Shown: in pieces, positions 5,356-6,544 of the stretch
Layout of the letters: every line of letters starts with the position of its first letter
Numbering within the stretch: position 1 is the first letter of the stretch
Assembly: GCA_900553545.1 (NCBI GenBank)
Contig: USDP01000089.1
Coordinates: 1 to 6,544 of the forward strand
Reading direction: 5' to 3'
Origin: an uncultured Eubacteriales bacterium
Lineage (GTDB): Bacteria; Bacillota; Clostridia; Oscillospirales; Oscillospiraceae
Length of the DNA: 6,544 nt
Notes under the pieces: model-generated
What the model was told of the DNA's origin: nothing
Seen by the model: the letters and a program-made list of their open reading frames with translations, nothing else
The model's database searches: none
Made by a program: the position numbers and the translations under genes

Positions 5356-6544
5356 ATGACTTTTGAAGAATTGAAAGACAAGGCGCTCTCGCTGCCCTAT
5401 GCGCCGGGCGTGTATATCATGCACGACAAGACCGGCACGGTCATCTACGTCGGCAAGGCGAAAAAGCTCAAAAACCGCGTCAGCCAGTATTTTCAGGATT
5501 CGTCCGCCCACACGCCGAAGACAAAGCAGATGGTGGCGCATATCGACCATTTTGACGTCATCGTTGCGGCGTCGGAATTTGAGGCGCTGGTGCTCGAGTG
5601 CTCACTGATCAAGCGGCACATGCCGAAATACAACATCCTGCTGAAAGACGGCAAAGGCTATCCCTACGTCCGCGTCGATCTGCGGGAGGAATATCCGGTG
5701 TTCGAGCTTTCCAACAAAGCGCCGAATGATGGCGCACGGTATTTCGGCCCGTTCGGCGGGCGGTATGTGACGCAGCACATGCTCGACACGCTGCGCCTGG
5801 CGATGAAGCTGCCGCGGTGCAGCAAGCGCTTCCCGCGCGACCTCGGCAAGGAGCGGCCGTGCCTGAACTATCACATGGGGCACTGCGACGCATGGTGCCA
5901 GCTCTCGCGCGACCCGGCGGAATACCGGGCCAGAACGCAGCAGATGGTGCTGATGCTGGAAGGGAAGTATCAGGACGTGGCGGCGGACATCCGGGAACGG
6001 ATGGAGGCCGCGGCGGAGCGGCTGGAATTTGAGCAGGCGGCGGTGCTGCGTGATCGGCTGAAGGCCGTCGAGTCGCTCAGCCAGAAGCAGCTTGTCACGG
6101 CCGGGACGATGGCGAACACCGACGTGATCGGCTATTATCAGAGCGAGGCGAAGGCCTGCTTTGCGGTGCTGCATTTTGTGGACGGGAACCTGCTGGACAA
6201 GGACTATGAGATCCTGACGCCGTCGGAGACGCCGGAGGAGGCGGTCTCGTCGCTGGTCAAGCAGTATTATCTGACGCGCTGCGGCGCGCCGAAGCAGATC
6301 TTCCTGCCGTGCGAAATGGAGGACGCGGAGCTGTTTGCAGAGCTTTTGCAGCAGAATCTCGGCAAAAAGGTGCGCATCAGCCGGCCGCAGCGCGGCGACA
6401 ACGTCAAGCTCGTGGAACTGGCGAACAAAAATGCGCGCGAGGAGGCCGAGCGCATCACGAATAAGCAGGAGCGGCAGCATGGCGCGCTGCGGCTGCTGGA
6501 GGGGATGCTCGGGCGGAGCGAGCCGCTGCACCGGCTGGAATCCT
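5356..6544 (+). CDS. uvrC: UvrABC system protein C (3' end cut by the window)
   Basis: UvrC is the nuclease of nucleotide excision repair; it cuts on both sides of a lesion after UvrB is loaded by UvrA. About 396 of the usual roughly 600 residues are present. The N-terminal GIY-YIG nuclease (1 to about 95) shows PGVY (17-20), YVGKA (31-35), Arg41 and the LVLECSLIKRH segment with Glu81. Next is the four-Cys cluster Cys155, Cys169, Cys177 and Cys181 (in CLNYHMGHC and AWC), which is known to hold an iron-sulfur cluster in UvrC. A UVR domain that contacts UvrB lies at about 205-240 (FEQAAVLRDRL). After that comes the start of the RNase H-like second nuclease, whose catalytic Asp/His residues lie partly beyond the window. 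ATG 5356 is the only reasonable start: it gives the family-typical MTFEELK opening, and later starts would destroy the GIY motif. No ribosome binding site is visible and a terminator lies directly upstream. Confidence 0.96.
   Translation, partial: MTFEELKDKALSLPYAPGVYIMHDKTGTVIYVGKAKKLKNRVSQYFQDSSAHTPKTKQMVAHIDHFDVIVAASEFEALVLECSLIKRHMPKYNILLKDGKGYPYVRVDLREEYPVFELSNKAPNDGARYFGPFGGRYVTQHMLDTLRLAMKLPRCSKRFPRDLGKERPCLNYHMGHCDAWCQLSRDPAEYRARTQQMVLMLEGKYQDVAADIRERMEAAAERLEFEQAAVLRDRLKAVESLSQKQLVTAGTMANTDVIGYYQSEAKACFAVLHFVDGNLLDKDYEILTPSETPEEAVSSLVKQYYLTRCGAPKQIFLPCEMEDAELFAELLQQNLGKKVRISRPQRGDNVKLVELANKNAREEAERITNKQERQHGALRLLEGMLGRSEPLHRLES

Noticed and set aside
5602..6531. A 309-codon open frame on the - strand opposite uvrC
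   Set aside because: It lies entirely antisense to conserved uvrC coding sequence, and its His/Arg/Leu-rich composition is typical of a shadow frame.

Overview
The window is a chromosomal housekeeping stretch of a GC-rich Gram-positive bacterium. Four things point to Clostridia, probably an Oscillospiraceae-like gut lineage: a ThiT-type ECF vitamin transporter subunit, a YqzL-like/RecO/MutS2 cluster, an HPr-family protein with the regulatory serine, and strong AGGAGG ribosome binding sites. The lineage is inferred from protein features and gene order only. No rRNA, tRNA, CRISPR array, insertion sequence or prophage gene is visible.

Layout. At the left edge is the 3' part of thiT (+ strand). 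It converges on a small, AT-richer membrane-protein gene on the - strand (567-815), and the two share a perfect 14-bp bidirectional terminator (529-560). The - strand gene has its own promoter, which lies head to head with a second promoter (927-955). That second promoter drives a + strand run: an HD-domain hydrolase, a small YqzL-like gene, recO and mutS2. The YqzL-like gene overlaps recO by 47 nt in another reading frame. recO and mutS2 are 13 nt apart, so these genes probably form one transcription unit. Next comes a monocistronic HPr-like gene with a consensus-like promoter and a strong intrinsic terminator. uvrC starts 6 nt after that terminator's T-run and leaves the window at about residue 396.

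Functional theme. recO (recombinational repair), mutS2 (MutS-like ATPase with Smr domain) and uvrC (nucleotide excision nuclease) are nucleic-acid maintenance genes, and the HPr-like gene sits between them. That protein is the most notable item. It keeps Ser46 and Arg17 of HPr, but position 15, the histidine phosphorylated by Enzyme I, is tyrosine. It should therefore be a Crh-like regulator read through Ser46, not a PTS phosphocarrier.

I found no wholly new multi-gene system. The items worth following up are the His15-less HPr, the start-codon hairpin and overlap at yqzL/recO, the terminator against the uvrC start, and the small AT-rich membrane protein.
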